A stretch of DNA of 64,000 bases from Synechococcus sp. WH 8101 (GCF_004209775.1 NZ_CP035914.1:496001-560000); one strand, 5' to 3'. Shown: positions 54,674 through 61,664, numbered from the stretch's first letter. Translations and numbers: made by a program. Notes: generated from the sequence alone by a model not told the origin.

Positions 54674-55147
54674 ATTACTGATTCAACTTAGAGGACTATT
54701 TTATATCTTTCTTGCTGATATGTCAAATGTTACGGAATGCTAACACAAAGAGGGATGGTGAGGTATTTTGTATAAATAACAGAGGTAGAGATGATAACCA
54801 CTTAAAGAGTTATCTTTAAGACCCATTAGGGAACTCAAGAATCCTTTGGGTCACCACAAGAATTACACCAGAAAAACAATCAAGAGCAACCTCTTCAATC
54901 ATCAATTAAAATAATCAAGAGTAATCAAATAAAAATCTACTTGAGGAAAACAACAGAAGAATACTCAAGAGAAGCATAGGAAGAAATACTCAATAGAAAA
55001 TCAAAAAGAAATACTCTTCGGTTGTGGTCTTAGGTTTCAGCAACAGAAGAACATCAATTCAACTTAAGATAAAAACTATATAAATAACTACAGATAATCA
55101 ATAGAGATTCTATTGGATTATTCAGTAAACCATATCAAAAGAAACAT
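54674..55147. promoter_or_regulatory. AT-rich control region with recurring TCAAGAG/TCAATAG motifs
   Basis: No credible gene. The motif (A/C)TCAA(G/T)AG occurs at about 54880, 54914, 54963, 54992 and 55097, with a partial match at 54834 and an inverted form (CTTGAGG) at 54941, at irregular intervals of 29-49 bp in the core. CAACAGAAGAA occurs near 54951 and 55041. TATAAATAAC occurs at 54771-54780 and 55079-55088; the second stands 60 bp ahead of the small-gene operon and may be its -10 region. It could be an operator field, a replication origin, or both. Confidence 0.5.
54801..54820. repeat. perfect 8-4-8 inverted repeat
   Basis: CTTAAAGA, GTTA, TCTTTAAG: two perfectly complementary 8-base arms in the AT-rich control region. 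Too AT-rich for a strong terminator; a dimeric repressor site is more plausible, for example for the ribbon-helix-helix proteins encoded downstream. Confidence 0.6.
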
Positions 55148-55321
55148 ATGAATGAAACTCAAGGTAAAACTATTAGCATTTACTTTAGCGATTACGAGAT
55201 TCCTTTATTAAAAAAGTTTGATGAGTTATGTCAACAAACATATTCAACAAAATCTGGATGGGTAAAAAGAAGAATTAGCGAAGAACTACGCCAAAGAAAA
55301 CTACAAGGAGAAAAACTATGA
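55148..55321 (+). CDS. probable ribbon-helix-helix small protein 1
   Basis: A 57-residue product starting MNETQGKTISIYFSDYE. A beta-strand-like stretch (T-I-S-I-Y-F), helix (P-L-L-K-K-F-D-E-L-C), turn and second helix (K-S-G-W-V-K-R-R-I-S-E-E-L-R) match the ribbon-helix-helix plan of CopG/Arc-type repressors. Its TGA overlaps the next ATG (ATGA). The assignment comes from pattern only. It would be the first gene of a four-gene operon and could autoregulate it through the inverted repeat upstream. Confidence 0.65.
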   Translation: MNETQGKTISIYFSDYEIPLLKKFDELCQQTYSTKSGWVKRRISEELRQRKLQGEKL

Positions 55322-55464
55322 AAACATTGAAAATGGATAACCTTACTTATTCAATGCTTGAAGAGTTATCCAAAAAACATAATACCAAGATGGATATGAT
55401 GTTCACAGAAATGATAACCAGAGCATTTATGGAATTCAAGAGAACAGGAAAGAAAGTGTTATGA
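55318..55464 (+). CDS. probable ribbon-helix-helix small protein 2
   Basis: A 48-residue product, M-K-T-L-K-M-D-N-L-T-Y-S-M-L-E-E-L-S-K-K-H, again with a short strand followed by two helices. AAGGAG stands 8 bases ahead of the ATG. It overlaps both neighbours by four bases, which suggests fixed stoichiometry with the first protein. It is too short for any firm family call. Confidence 0.6.
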   Translation: MKTLKMDNLTYSMLEELSKKHNTKMDMMFTEMITRAFMEFKRTGKKVL

Positions 55465-56117
55465 CAAATAATAATAAAAGAAAAAAGACAAAACAAAATA
55501 AGAAAACCTCCACCAATACTGCCACGACAAATACATTCACTGGTGGAGAACAACAACAAGATGATTCCAAGTTGATTTATGTTGGTGGGTTAGTCGGATT
55601 TGATGAATCAGCAGTCAAACCAAAATGGACCTTGAAGCAATTTAGAGAAAAAGCAAAAGATACTTTACTCAACACAAATCGAGATATGCTGTATGAATCT
55701 CCATCATTACCACTCCAAGAGATTCTTCAAGAACTCTTAGAAGAAGAAGTTGAAGAAATCCTCAGCAAAGAATGGGTTTCGTTGCCAGAAACTTTTGAAT
55801 TATTACTGGAAGAGAATACGTTTTACATCTACAGAACCGATACGAATGCTGTTTTGGCACGGGGAGTTCGTGGATTTGAAAATGCCAAGAAGCGTGCCAA
55901 CGAACTCAGGAAGTCAAATAAACTCAAATGGAACCAAGTAAAGTTCAAATCTGAACGACGGAGAAGTGATTTTGGCGTCAGCAATTCTGGCAAAACATAC
56001 ACAGATTCATCTGGCAACCGAACAAAAGTCCAATACGCCAGAAACTACAACCCATCAAAGCGAAGACATTTTCGTGGTGGTATCAATAGTGATGGCACGT
56101 CGTTTGATATTGATTAA
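55461..56117 (+). CDS. unknown protein with basic low-complexity N-terminus
   Basis: A 218-residue protein. Residues 1-35 are Lys/Asn/Thr-rich and probably disordered. An acidic helical stretch (E-I-L-Q-E-L-L-E-E-E-V-E-E-I-L) near residue 85-105 precedes a compact region with F-Y-I-Y-R-T-D-T-N-A-V-L-A-R-G-V. The C-terminal 70 residues are Arg/Ser/Asn-rich, ending in R-N-Y-N-P-S-K-R-R-H-F-R-G-G. Basic ends around a folded core suggest nucleic-acid binding. No family recognised. It overlaps the gene before it by four bases. Confidence 0.65.
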   Translation: MTNNNKRKKTKQNKKTSTNTATTNTFTGGEQQQDDSKLIYVGGLVGFDESAVKPKWTLKQFREKAKDTLLNTNRDMLYESPSLPLQEILQELLEEEVEEILSKEWVSLPETFELLLEENTFYIYRTDTNAVLARGVRGFENAKKRANELRKSNKLKWNQVKFKSERRRSDFGVSNSGKTYTDSSGNRTKVQYARNYNPSKRRHFRGGINSDGTSFDID

Positions 56118-56134
56118 AACAAAGGAGAAAACTA

Positions 56135-56350
56135 ATGACAGTAAATATACGAGAAAGGAATCAACAACTGGTAGATTACTTAATCAAAGAGAGAGACAAA
56201 ATTGAAAAATCATCCGATTTCAGGATTGACCCAGATTTACGAGCAACCTATCAGTTCATCACTGAGAGGATTTCTCAACTCAAAATGGAGCAATTCAAAG
56301 AGAAATACGAGGTTTTTGAGGAGCAACTCAGCAAGGTGTTAAATCTTTGA
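56135..56350 (+). CDS. unknown small helical protein
   Basis: A 71-residue charged protein, mostly helix by composition (R-N-Q-Q-L-V-D-Y-L-I-K-E-R-D-K-I, then I-S-Q-L-K-M-E-Q-F-K-E-K-Y-E-V-F-E-E-Q-L). AAAGGAG lies 8 bases ahead of the ATG, 17 bp after the preceding stop, so it belongs to the same operon. Function unknown. Confidence 0.6.
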   Translation: MTVNIRERNQQLVDYLIKERDKIEKSSDFRIDPDLRATYQFITERISQLKMEQFKEKYEVFEEQLSKVLNL

Positions 56351-56370
56351 GAATCAAATAGCATTTGTTT

Positions 56371-56544
56371 TTAGCAATCCAACAGTTCCAACAATCTTCC
56401 AGCATCATCAACTAAACGGTGACGCTTTTTTGTTGTCTTGACACGATTCATGGCAACACGATAAGCGTCCACTTGGTTCTGCTTGGTCTGATAGTGATGC
56501 CAGTTACCGTTTTGGTCTTGCCATTCAATGTTGATGCTTGCCAC
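56371..56544 (-). CDS. possible 57-residue unknown protein
   Basis: A frame from a GTG at 56544 encodes M-A-S-I-N-I-E-W-Q-D-Q-N-G-N-W-H-H-Y-Q-T and later R-V-K-T-T-K-K-R-H-R-L-V-D-D-A-G-R-L-L-E-L-L-D. The balanced composition looks like a genuine small protein: a strand-rich start and a basic helical end. No good ribosome-binding site is visible, which lowers confidence. It converges on the preceding operon with a 20-bp gap and could follow the methyltransferase gene as the last gene of its transcript. Confidence 0.45.
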   Translation of the reverse strand: MASINIEWQDQNGNWHHYQTKQNQVDAYRVAMNRVKTTKKRHRLVDDAGRLLELLDC

Positions 56545-56556
56545 ACAGGTATATGC

Positions 56557-57306
56557 TTACAACTTTTTGGCAATATAGAAACCATATCCATAGTATTGAT
56601 GAAAAGTACTGAATAGTTCCATCTCCTTCTCTTCTGAGTCGACGATTTCCCTCGCCATCTCCGAGTGTTCGTTATGTCGTAGGAATTCAGAAAATCTTGA
56701 CCTCATAGGAGCATAGTAGTTCTCCTCCCAGCATTTCTTGGGTAATGGGAAATATCCCATAATGGAAAATCCATTACTCTCCAGGATGCCCATTTTCTCG
56801 CTGGCAGTTGCTATTTCTGGGTATTCCAGATTCCAGTAGTCCTCAAGTTCTTTTGGGCGCTCTTTGGAAAACCAGGTTATCTCGGATACCGCCAGTATTC
56901 CATTGGGTTTTAGAAAGTCACGAAGGTACGAAATACCTTTGCCAAATCCCATATTGTAGATAGAACCCTCTCCCCAGATAACATCAAATTCCTCTTTGGC
57001 AAAAGGCAGGTCTTCCATGGGGCAATTACGAGTTCTTATCTTTGAGTCCAGTCCTTTTTCATTTGATTTATGGATAACTTCCACTAAGAACTCGTCAAAG
57101 ATATCTATTCCCGTAACTTGGCAGTCAAGGCGTGATGCCAGAGCAATAGTGGACGCTCCAGTTCCACAACCAACATCAAGAACATTGAGACTTCCTGCTG
57201 TGTCAAGTCCTGAAAGTTTGATGGCAAGTTCGGTCTCGGAGTCTCCGCCAGGTCCCTGCCTGTAACCTTTTTTATGTAAATCAATAAGTAATTGATAATC
57301 TTCCAT
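56557..57306 (-). CDS. class I SAM-dependent methyltransferase
   Basis: A 249-residue methyltransferase. Motif I, L-N-V-L-D-V-G-C-G-T-G-A-S-T-I-A-L-A, lies near residue 39-56, the acidic ribose-binding G-I-D-I-F-D near residue 72, and motif IV-like F-D-V-I-W-G-E-G-S near residue 108. The C-terminal half is helical with many aromatic residues. The fold covers small-molecule, lipid and protein methylases; no DNA-methylase NPPY or DPPY motif is seen, so a restriction-modification role is unlikely. It is probably cargo of the element. Confidence 0.85.
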   Translation of the reverse strand: MEDYQLLIDLHKKGYRQGPGGDSETELAIKLSGLDTAGSLNVLDVGCGTGASTIALASRLDCQVTGIDIFDEFLVEVIHKSNEKGLDSKIRTRNCPMEDLPFAKEEFDVIWGEGSIYNMGFGKGISYLRDFLKPNGILAVSEITWFSKERPKELEDYWNLEYPEIATASEKMGILESNGFSIMGYFPLPKKCWEENYYAPMRSRFSEFLRHNEHSEMAREIVDSEEKEMELFSTFHQYYGYGFYIAKKL

Positions 57307-57339
57307 TGTGATTTTAGGGTGTTTTCAATCTTACTTATC

Positions 57340-57585
57340 TTACCCCCACAACTCCAACCCAAGACCCGCCAACGCTGCCGCCCTCCTCAAGCAGGATGAA
57401 GCAGCAACCTCAGCGGCAGGTGCTTGGGACCTGGATTCCAGCGGTTCCGAAGCAACTGCTGAGTAGTGGAGCAGATCGCCATCAGCGGTCGGAATGGTCA
57501 AACGACCAGTGACCACCACAGCACCACCAACCTCTTGAACCGATTGAACCTCCCAGCACCAACCAGGAGCACGGTGGTGGAAGTG
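57340..57585 (-). pseudogene. remnant resembling a phage Rad52-like single-strand annealing protein
   Basis: An open frame without a proper start, bounded upstream by TAG at 57586-57588. It reads G-W-C-W-E-V-Q-S-V-Q-E-V-G-G-A-V-V-V-T-G, then A-A-E-V-A-A-S-S-C-L-R-R-A-A-A-L-A-G-L-G-L-E-L-W-G before TAA. The pattern W-x-E-V, V-V-V-x-G-R-L-T and the A-S-x-L-R-R-A-A-A-x-x-G-L-G-L end resembles Rad52/Erf-type annealing proteins of phages. The N-terminal half is missing or frameshifted, and the stretch is GC-richer than its neighbours. The assignment is by eye and needs a profile search. Confidence 0.4.
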
Positions 57586-57700
57586 CTAGGCGATAGTGTT
57601 CCAGGAGCAGTAGGTTAGCGTGACTCCACTTAATTGCGGCAATAGCGATACACCCTGAATCGAAAAACAAAGTCTATAGACTGGACTGTAAATTCATTGA

Positions 57701-58063
57701 TTATTGTGCCAGGCAATATCGATTGTGAAATGCTTCTGCCAACGAATCTTTCTCGATGGGTGCCCATTTGCCCTTCCATCGCCGAAGAGAAAGGCGGCAA
57801 TTCACAGCATATTCAATGTTTGCACGCACTTCTCCGCGACTGCTGATTCGATATCCAGAAATTTCTACGATGCTTCCACTGCGAGTTTTTAGTTTTGAAT
57901 AGAAGTCTTTCCCTTGCCCGAAGCGACCTTCATATGAATAACCAGCAGGAATGGACTCGGTTTCTACAGGTCTGGAGAGTTGATGCTGGTGCTTAGCGCA
58001 CCTTGAGACGAAAAAACCACTGGCAATTGCGATACTCGTAATCAAGATATGACCGACTTTCAT
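57701..58063 (-). CDS. hypothetical membrane-anchored or exported protein
   Basis: A 120-residue protein with one hydrophobic N-terminal segment (H-I-L-I-T-S-I-A-I-A-S-G-F-F-V) followed by R-C-A-K, which does not fit a lipobox well. The rest is polar and strand-like, with Cys in V-N-C-R-L and Y-C-L-A. Its ATG overlaps the stop of the upstream membrane protein gene (ATGA). Function unknown. Confidence 0.6.
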   Translation of the reverse strand: MKVGHILITSIAIASGFFVSRCAKHQHQLSRPVETESIPAGYSYEGRFGQGKDFYSKLKTRSGSIVEISGYRISSRGEVRANIEYAVNCRLSLRRWKGKWAPIEKDSLAEAFHNRYCLAQ

Positions 58064-58428
58064 GGCAATCTTGAACCGTCTTTATTTAATTGTATTCGGT
58101 CTTCTCGGTCTTTATCGAGCGAATGCTGAGGTGCCGTGAATCCTACGATAATTCCACCAATGACGAACCAGTTGAGCATTGCCTGAATCCCAATCAGAGT
58201 CAATGCTCCATACAGAACCGCGATAAGCAGGCATTGAGCGAGTAATCCAGAGATAAACTCCCTTGACTTAAAAGTGCCTAAAGTTCTCAGCATCCCAATG
58301 ATAGTTGGAATGCCTAGCATGAACATGCCAAATAAAAACCATAGAATCGCAAAAGCAAGTGCTTGTGCGATTCCATATCTTGCTAGTGCGCGAGAAAAAC
58401 CTAAAACAAGAATCAGGTAACCAACCAT
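58060..58428 (-). CDS. hypothetical polytopic membrane protein
   Basis: A 122-residue protein with about four hydrophobic segments (residues 1-15, 22-45, 62-80 and 83-100) and a charged cytoplasmic-looking tail (D-K-D-R-E-D-R-I-Q-L-N-K-D). Linked by a four-base overlap to the next gene, so the pair probably works together at the membrane. No family recognised. Confidence 0.6.
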   Translation of the reverse strand: MVGYLILVLGFSRALARYGIAQALAFAILWFLFGMFMLGIPTIIGMLRTLGTFKSREFISGLLAQCLLIAVLYGALTLIGIQAMLNWFVIGGIIVGFTAPQHSLDKDREDRIQLNKDGSRLP

Positions 58429-58445
58429 TTGCCACCATGCTCAAC

Positions 58446-58736
58446 TTATAATTTTGAATTATAAGCGTTTCGTTGAAATCTATCGGCATCAACCGCAACC
58501 TCGATGCCCACTGCACGGGCAATGGAACCACTATGCCCACGACCCTTGCGAATCAGATCCAGTCCCTCCCCAGCGGACATGTTCTCAATGGTGCTGAAAT
58601 CAGGCGGCAGCACCTCCAGGAGCAGGTCACCCAACTCAGTGGGGTCTGTGATGGCGGTGGTGGGCACCGAATCGGTCACGGCGACTGTTCCAGTGCTCCC
58701 ATTGTCCTGTGAGGCGGTTTTGGTGTCCTCCCTCAC
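58446..58736 (-). CDS. hypothetical protein
   Basis: A 96-residue protein with a Thr/Ser/Val-rich N-terminus, then L-G-D-L-L-L-E-V-L-P-P-D-F and a basic C-terminal part. GC content is host-like, unlike the two genes that follow it. An inverted repeat ATGCC-GATTT-GGCAT at 58757-58771 stands just upstream and could be its operator. Function unknown. Confidence 0.5.
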   Translation of the reverse strand: MREDTKTASQDNGSTGTVAVTDSVPTTAITDPTELGDLLLEVLPPDFSTIENMSAGEGLDLIRKGRGHSGSIARAVGIEVAVDADRFQRNAYNSKL

Positions 58737-59179
58737 TTGAGGGATAGGTTGGTTTTATGCCGATTTGGCATGAAACTGTGCTCTAGAGCGAAGTCACGAA
58801 ACTTAATACTCCTCTGGTGTCGAAGGGTCACGGCACGCCTCATATTGCTTGCCCTAATTGCCTCAGGTGCTCTTGGGCGGTCGCCTCGGGTGGAAGCGCT
58901 GCCTTAGGGGGTCTGGACTATGGGAAGACCTGGGCGAAAGGAGCATTTGCCCCATGGACACGTGCCTTTCATCAAGTGGTTTCCCGATGGGGGGGGTAGG
59001 TGACTTCTGGGTCCTGTGAGCACCACCCAATGGGGCGCTGATTCACCTACCGCTCGCCTACCGCTCTTCGCCGCCTGGATTCTTGGTTGGTCCCAAGGCG
59101 AGACCTGTATTTAGCGTTGTTTTTGGCGTTTGGGTAGGGGTTTGACGCTAGGCGTGGCGCCTGTCGTCTCATATGGGAA
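58737..59179. other. right end of the element, no gene seen
   Basis: A GC-rich stretch without a credible gene. Its distal part holds the right-hand integrase motifs: GGTAGGTGA at 58995-59003, TCACCTACC at 59043-59051 and TCGCCTACC at 59054-59062. The last two keep the same 11-bp period as the left pair. Confidence 0.65.
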
Positions 59180-59205
59180 ATGCCAGGACCCAGATTTGAA
59201 CTGGG
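59180..59205. other. attR: 3' end of the intact tRNA-Phe
   Basis: 26 bp identical to 51813-51838. The crossover point must lie within this identity block, since the tRNA gene remains functional after insertion. Confidence 0.9.
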
Positions 59206-59253
59206 GACACGGCGATTTTCAGTCGCCTGCTCTACCAACTGAGCTATCCCGGC
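59181..59253 (-). tRNA. tRNA-Phe (GAA)
   Basis: A 73-base cloverleaf on the minus strand: acceptor GCCGGGA pairs with TCCTGGC (one G-T pair), discriminator A. Anticodon loop CTGAAAA gives GAA; the T arm is CCCAGTTCAAATCTGGG. It serves as integration site of the adjacent element. Confidence 0.96.
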
Positions 59254-59942
59254 GCGTCGTCTGCGCGACAACCAGATCTTAAATCACGACGTTCCGAGCT
59301 CGTGCTCCGGCGCGGCGTTCTTGCCAGGCACACCAGGCCAGCTACGGGCAGGTTCGCCCTGGTGAGTGCCGCCTGGGCGGCAACGGCTGTGGCACCGGTG
59401 GTGAGGATGTCATCGACGATCCAGACTCTTCCGGTCGACCGACCGACGTCTGCCGCGACGGGGGCGACGGCGTGAAACGCCTCTTGTTGGTTGCTCTGGC
59501 GTTGATGCGCGTTCAGGTGGTGTTGCCCCAGGCCGGGCCGACGGCGTTGCAGCAGCTCCAGGGTGGGGCGGTTCAGGCCCTGGCAGAGCAGAGCCGGCAG
59601 CGGATTGGCCCGACTGGTGTGTTTCCAGCTGGGGATGGGCACCAGCAGGGCATCGCTGGGAAGGTGGTCGCGGAGGTTGGCGCAAAGCGCAGCGAGGGTC
59701 TTGGCGTCGCGGCTGCGGCGCAGTTGGAGCAGCACCTGGCGCAGTGCACCGCTGTAGAGCCCGGCGGCGACCCAGGTCAGGGGAGCCCGTCCATGCAGCA
59801 GCTGGCTGCGGAGTCCCAGGCGGCGGTTGCAGGCGTCACAGGGGCGCTGCTCGTCCTGATCGTCGGTGAGCGGTTGGGTGCAGAGGGGGCAGCTGGGCTG
59901 ATGAAGCAGGGTCTTGAGGCACGACGACAGGGCGGTGAGCAC
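59244..59942 (-). CDS. comF: ComF-family phosphoribosyltransferase-like protein
   Basis: About 232 residues from a GTG at 59942. An N-terminal zinc-finger-like part has C-P-L-C-T-Q-P-L and, about 18 residues later, C-D-A-C-N-R-R. The C-terminal phosphoribosyltransferase signature V-W-I-V-D-D-I-L-T-T-G-A-T-A is intact. ComF relatives take part in DNA uptake. The stop codon lies inside the first bases of the tRNA-Phe gene on the same strand, a 10-bp overlap. Confidence 0.82.
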   Translation of the reverse strand: MLTALSSCLKTLLHQPSCPLCTQPLTDDQDEQRPCDACNRRLGLRSQLLHGRAPLTWVAAGLYSGALRQVLLQLRRSRDAKTLAALCANLRDHLPSDALLVPIPSWKHTSRANPLPALLCQGLNRPTLELLQRRRPGLGQHHLNAHQRQSNQQEAFHAVAPVAADVGRSTGRVWIVDDILTTGATAVAAQAALTRANLPVAGLVCLARTPRRSTSSERRDLRSGCRADDAPG

Positions 59943-59961
59943 GGCAACGGGGACGCTGCCT

Positions 59962-60237
59962 TCAGGATTCCCCGCTGGCCATGGAGCGCAGCATCGCCAC
60001 CAAGGTGCGGTGCGCATCCTCGCTGTCGCTCAACTCGTGATCAAAACGGATTTCCAGCTTGGCCCCATCCACCTCCAGCTCCATCGCATCCGGACGCACG
60101 GCGAGCATGGTGGCAGCTTGCGGTTCAGCGACACCTCCGTAGTGCCGGGCGTACTGGAGGACGGCCTCGGCGTGATCGGCATTCATGTGGCGACAGATGC
60201 GATCGCTGACGCTAGGGGTGAGGGGATCGGCGGCCAT
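59962..60237 (-). CDS. DUF2470 domain protein
   Basis: A 91-residue protein beginning with R-I-C-R-H-M-N-A-D-H-A-E-A-V-L-Q-Y-A-R, the helix with paired His typical of the DUF2470 domain also found at the C-terminus of haem-binding HugZ-like proteins. The rest, L-E-V-D-G-A-K-L-E-I-R-F-D-H-E-L, matches the strand part. A haem- or flavin-related role is possible but not shown. Confidence 0.85.
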   Translation of the reverse strand: MAADPLTPSVSDRICRHMNADHAEAVLQYARHYGGVAEPQAATMLAVRPDAMELEVDGAKLEIRFDHELSDSEDAHRTLVAMLRSMASGES

Positions 60238-60258
60238 GGAGGTGGAAAGAGGGAGTCG

Positions 60259-60381
60259 TCAACCGAAGCGCTGCCACAGCAGCAGAGCCAACCGGATGCC
60301 ACTGAAGGTCACGTATCCGGCCAGAACCAGAAACAGCCCAACGGCCAGGGCATCGCGGAGTTTGGCAGGCACCTGAAGCAC
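60259..60381 (-). CDS. possible 40-residue single-span membrane protein
   Basis: A frame from GTG at 60381 encodes M-L-Q-V-P-A-K-L-R-D-A-L-A-V-G-L-F-L-V-L-A, a membrane helix (residues 11-33), and ends L-L-L-W-Q-R-F-G. Charged residues flank the hydrophobic stretch as in small thylakoid subunits. It fits neatly between the FGGY kinase and DUF2470 genes on the same strand, 8 bp after the former. No specific subunit is recognised. Confidence 0.5.
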   Translation of the reverse strand: MLQVPAKLRDALAVGLFLVLAGYVTFSGIRLALLLWQRFG

Positions 60382-60389
60382 TCGTGAAC

Positions 60390-61664
60390 TCAGGATTCTG
60401 CCCCGGATCCAGCTCGTTTGGCGCCTGGCTTCAGAGCCTGTAGGGCGAGTCGGGCCACCCCCGCTGCCGGAGGGGCATGACAGGTGAGGATCGGGCGGCC
60501 CAGCATCCGTTCACGGATCCGGCGCCACTGGGGGTTGCGGGCCCCACCCCCGAGCGTGATCAGCCGCCGGGGCTCGGGGGCACCCAGTTGACCAAGCCGT
60601 TGCCAGCCCTGGGCTTCAATTCGCGTCAACCCCTCGAGCAACCCGTGCAAATAGAGGGCGTCACTCACCGGTCGCGGGGTAAGCACCGGCTCCAGAGTCG
60701 GATCATCCACAGGAAAGCGTTCCCCCCGGCCCGGCAGTGGACGAAACTCCAGGCCACTGCTCTGGTTGGGATCGATCTGTCGGCTCAGGGCGGCGAGGTC
60801 GATGTCGCCGAACAGTGACTGCAGCACGGCGCCGCCGGCATTGGAAGCCCCTCCGCAGAGCCAGCGCCCGCCGACCCGATGATTGGTCACTCCCGGTGCG
60901 TTGAGGGGGGCGTCCACGAACCGTTTGAGCACGATGGTGCTGCCGAGAACGGTGATGCCCTCATCGACGGCTGGGTTGGCGGTCAACACCGCTGCATTGG
61001 CGTCGGTGGTGCCGGCCACCACCTGCACCGACTCTGGACAGCCCAGGGCACGGGCGATCTGCGGCGCGATGCGGCCAAGAACACTCCCACTGGCCTCAAT
61101 CTCAGGCAGGGCCTCGGCCCAGGCCTGGTCGTGGAAGGTCGCAGGCCATTCGCCGCGCTCCAGATCCCAACCCAAGCGCAGGTTGTTGCCTTCTTCGCCG
61201 AAGCGCCAGTGTTGGAGCAGCCATCCGGTGATCCAATCGGCCTGATGGCGCAGCAGGAGATGGGATTCTCTGTGGTTGCCCAGCAGCCTTAGGGCCCGGG
61301 CCAGGCTGCCACTGGCGCTTCCGGCAGGATGTTCCGGTGCGATCAGGCGGCGGAGAGTCTCCACCTGCTCCGGGCAGCTCTGCTGATAGGAGAGTGCAGG
61401 CCCTAAGGGGGTGCCATCCCGGCGGCAGGCGAGCAGAGTTCCCGATGTGCCGTCGACGGCGATGGCGGCCAGGCCGGCGCGGCGATGCCGGGGGATGGCC
61501 CGGATCAGGTCAGAGCAGGCCTGACGCCAGGCGACGGGATCGGTGAAATCGCCTGGATAGGGGGTGGCTTCGCTATGGACGAGCTCACCTTCAACACTGA
61601 GAACGGCCACCCGAACACCACTGGTGCCCAGATCGATGCCGAGCACGGTGGTGTCGGGTGGCAC
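60390..61664 (-). CDS. FGGY-family sugar kinase (ribulose/xylulose kinase-like)
   Basis: A 424-residue kinase. The N-terminal phosphate motif L-G-I-D-L-G-T-S-G-V-R-V lies near residue 8, A-I-A-V-D-G-T-S-G-T-L-L near residue 66 carries the catalytic Asp region, and the adenosine motif L-I-T-L-G-G-G-A-R-N-P-Q-W lies near residue 370. It is shorter than standard xylulokinases (about 480-500), as are the cyanobacterial putative sugar kinases that act on D-ribulose. Substrate is inferred. It starts 10 bp after metK. Confidence 0.85.
   Translation of the reverse strand: MPPDTTVLGIDLGTSGVRVAVLSVEGELVHSEATPYPGDFTDPVAWRQACSDLIRAIPRHRRAGLAAIAVDGTSGTLLACRRDGTPLGPALSYQQSCPEQVETLRRLIAPEHPAGSASGSLARALRLLGNHRESHLLLRHQADWITGWLLQHWRFGEEGNNLRLGWDLERGEWPATFHDQAWAEALPEIEASGSVLGRIAPQIARALGCPESVQVVAGTTDANAAVLTANPAVDEGITVLGSTIVLKRFVDAPLNAPGVTNHRVGGRWLCGGASNAGGAVLQSLFGDIDLAALSRQIDPNQSSGLEFRPLPGRGERFPVDDPTLEPVLTPRPVSDALYLHGLLEGLTRIEAQGWQRLGQLGAPEPRRLITLGGGARNPQWRRIRERMLGRPILTCHAPPAAGVARLALQALKPGAKRAGSGAES

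Larger units (their letters stand above)
51813..59205. mobile_element. integrative element inserted in the 3' end of tRNA-Phe
   Basis: The 26-bp sequence at 51813-51838 is repeated exactly at 59180-59205, where it is the 3' end of an intact tRNA-Phe gene. Between them lie an integrase gene next to the left end, a serine recombinase, replication-like and unknown genes, much of it lower in GC than the chromosome on either side. Motifs of the CACCTACC type stand near both ends. The size of about 7.4 kb, the tRNA target and the gene layout recall tycheposons and similar satellite-like elements of marine picocyanobacteria. No capsid, portal or terminase gene is visible. Confidence 0.88.

Noticed and set aside
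56557-57306. Restriction-modification system in the element
   Set aside because: The methyltransferase lacks DNA-methylase catalytic motifs and no endonuclease-like gene is adjacent.
57482-57670. 62-codon minus-strand frame
   Set aside because: It overlaps the annealing-protein remnant in another frame, with a Trp/Cys-rich composition typical of chance translation; it could be the frameshifted upstream part of that remnant but the match is too weak.
58817-58999. 60-codon plus-strand frame near the right end of the element
   Set aside because: It begins without a ribosome site, runs into the integrase motifs and resembles no protein.
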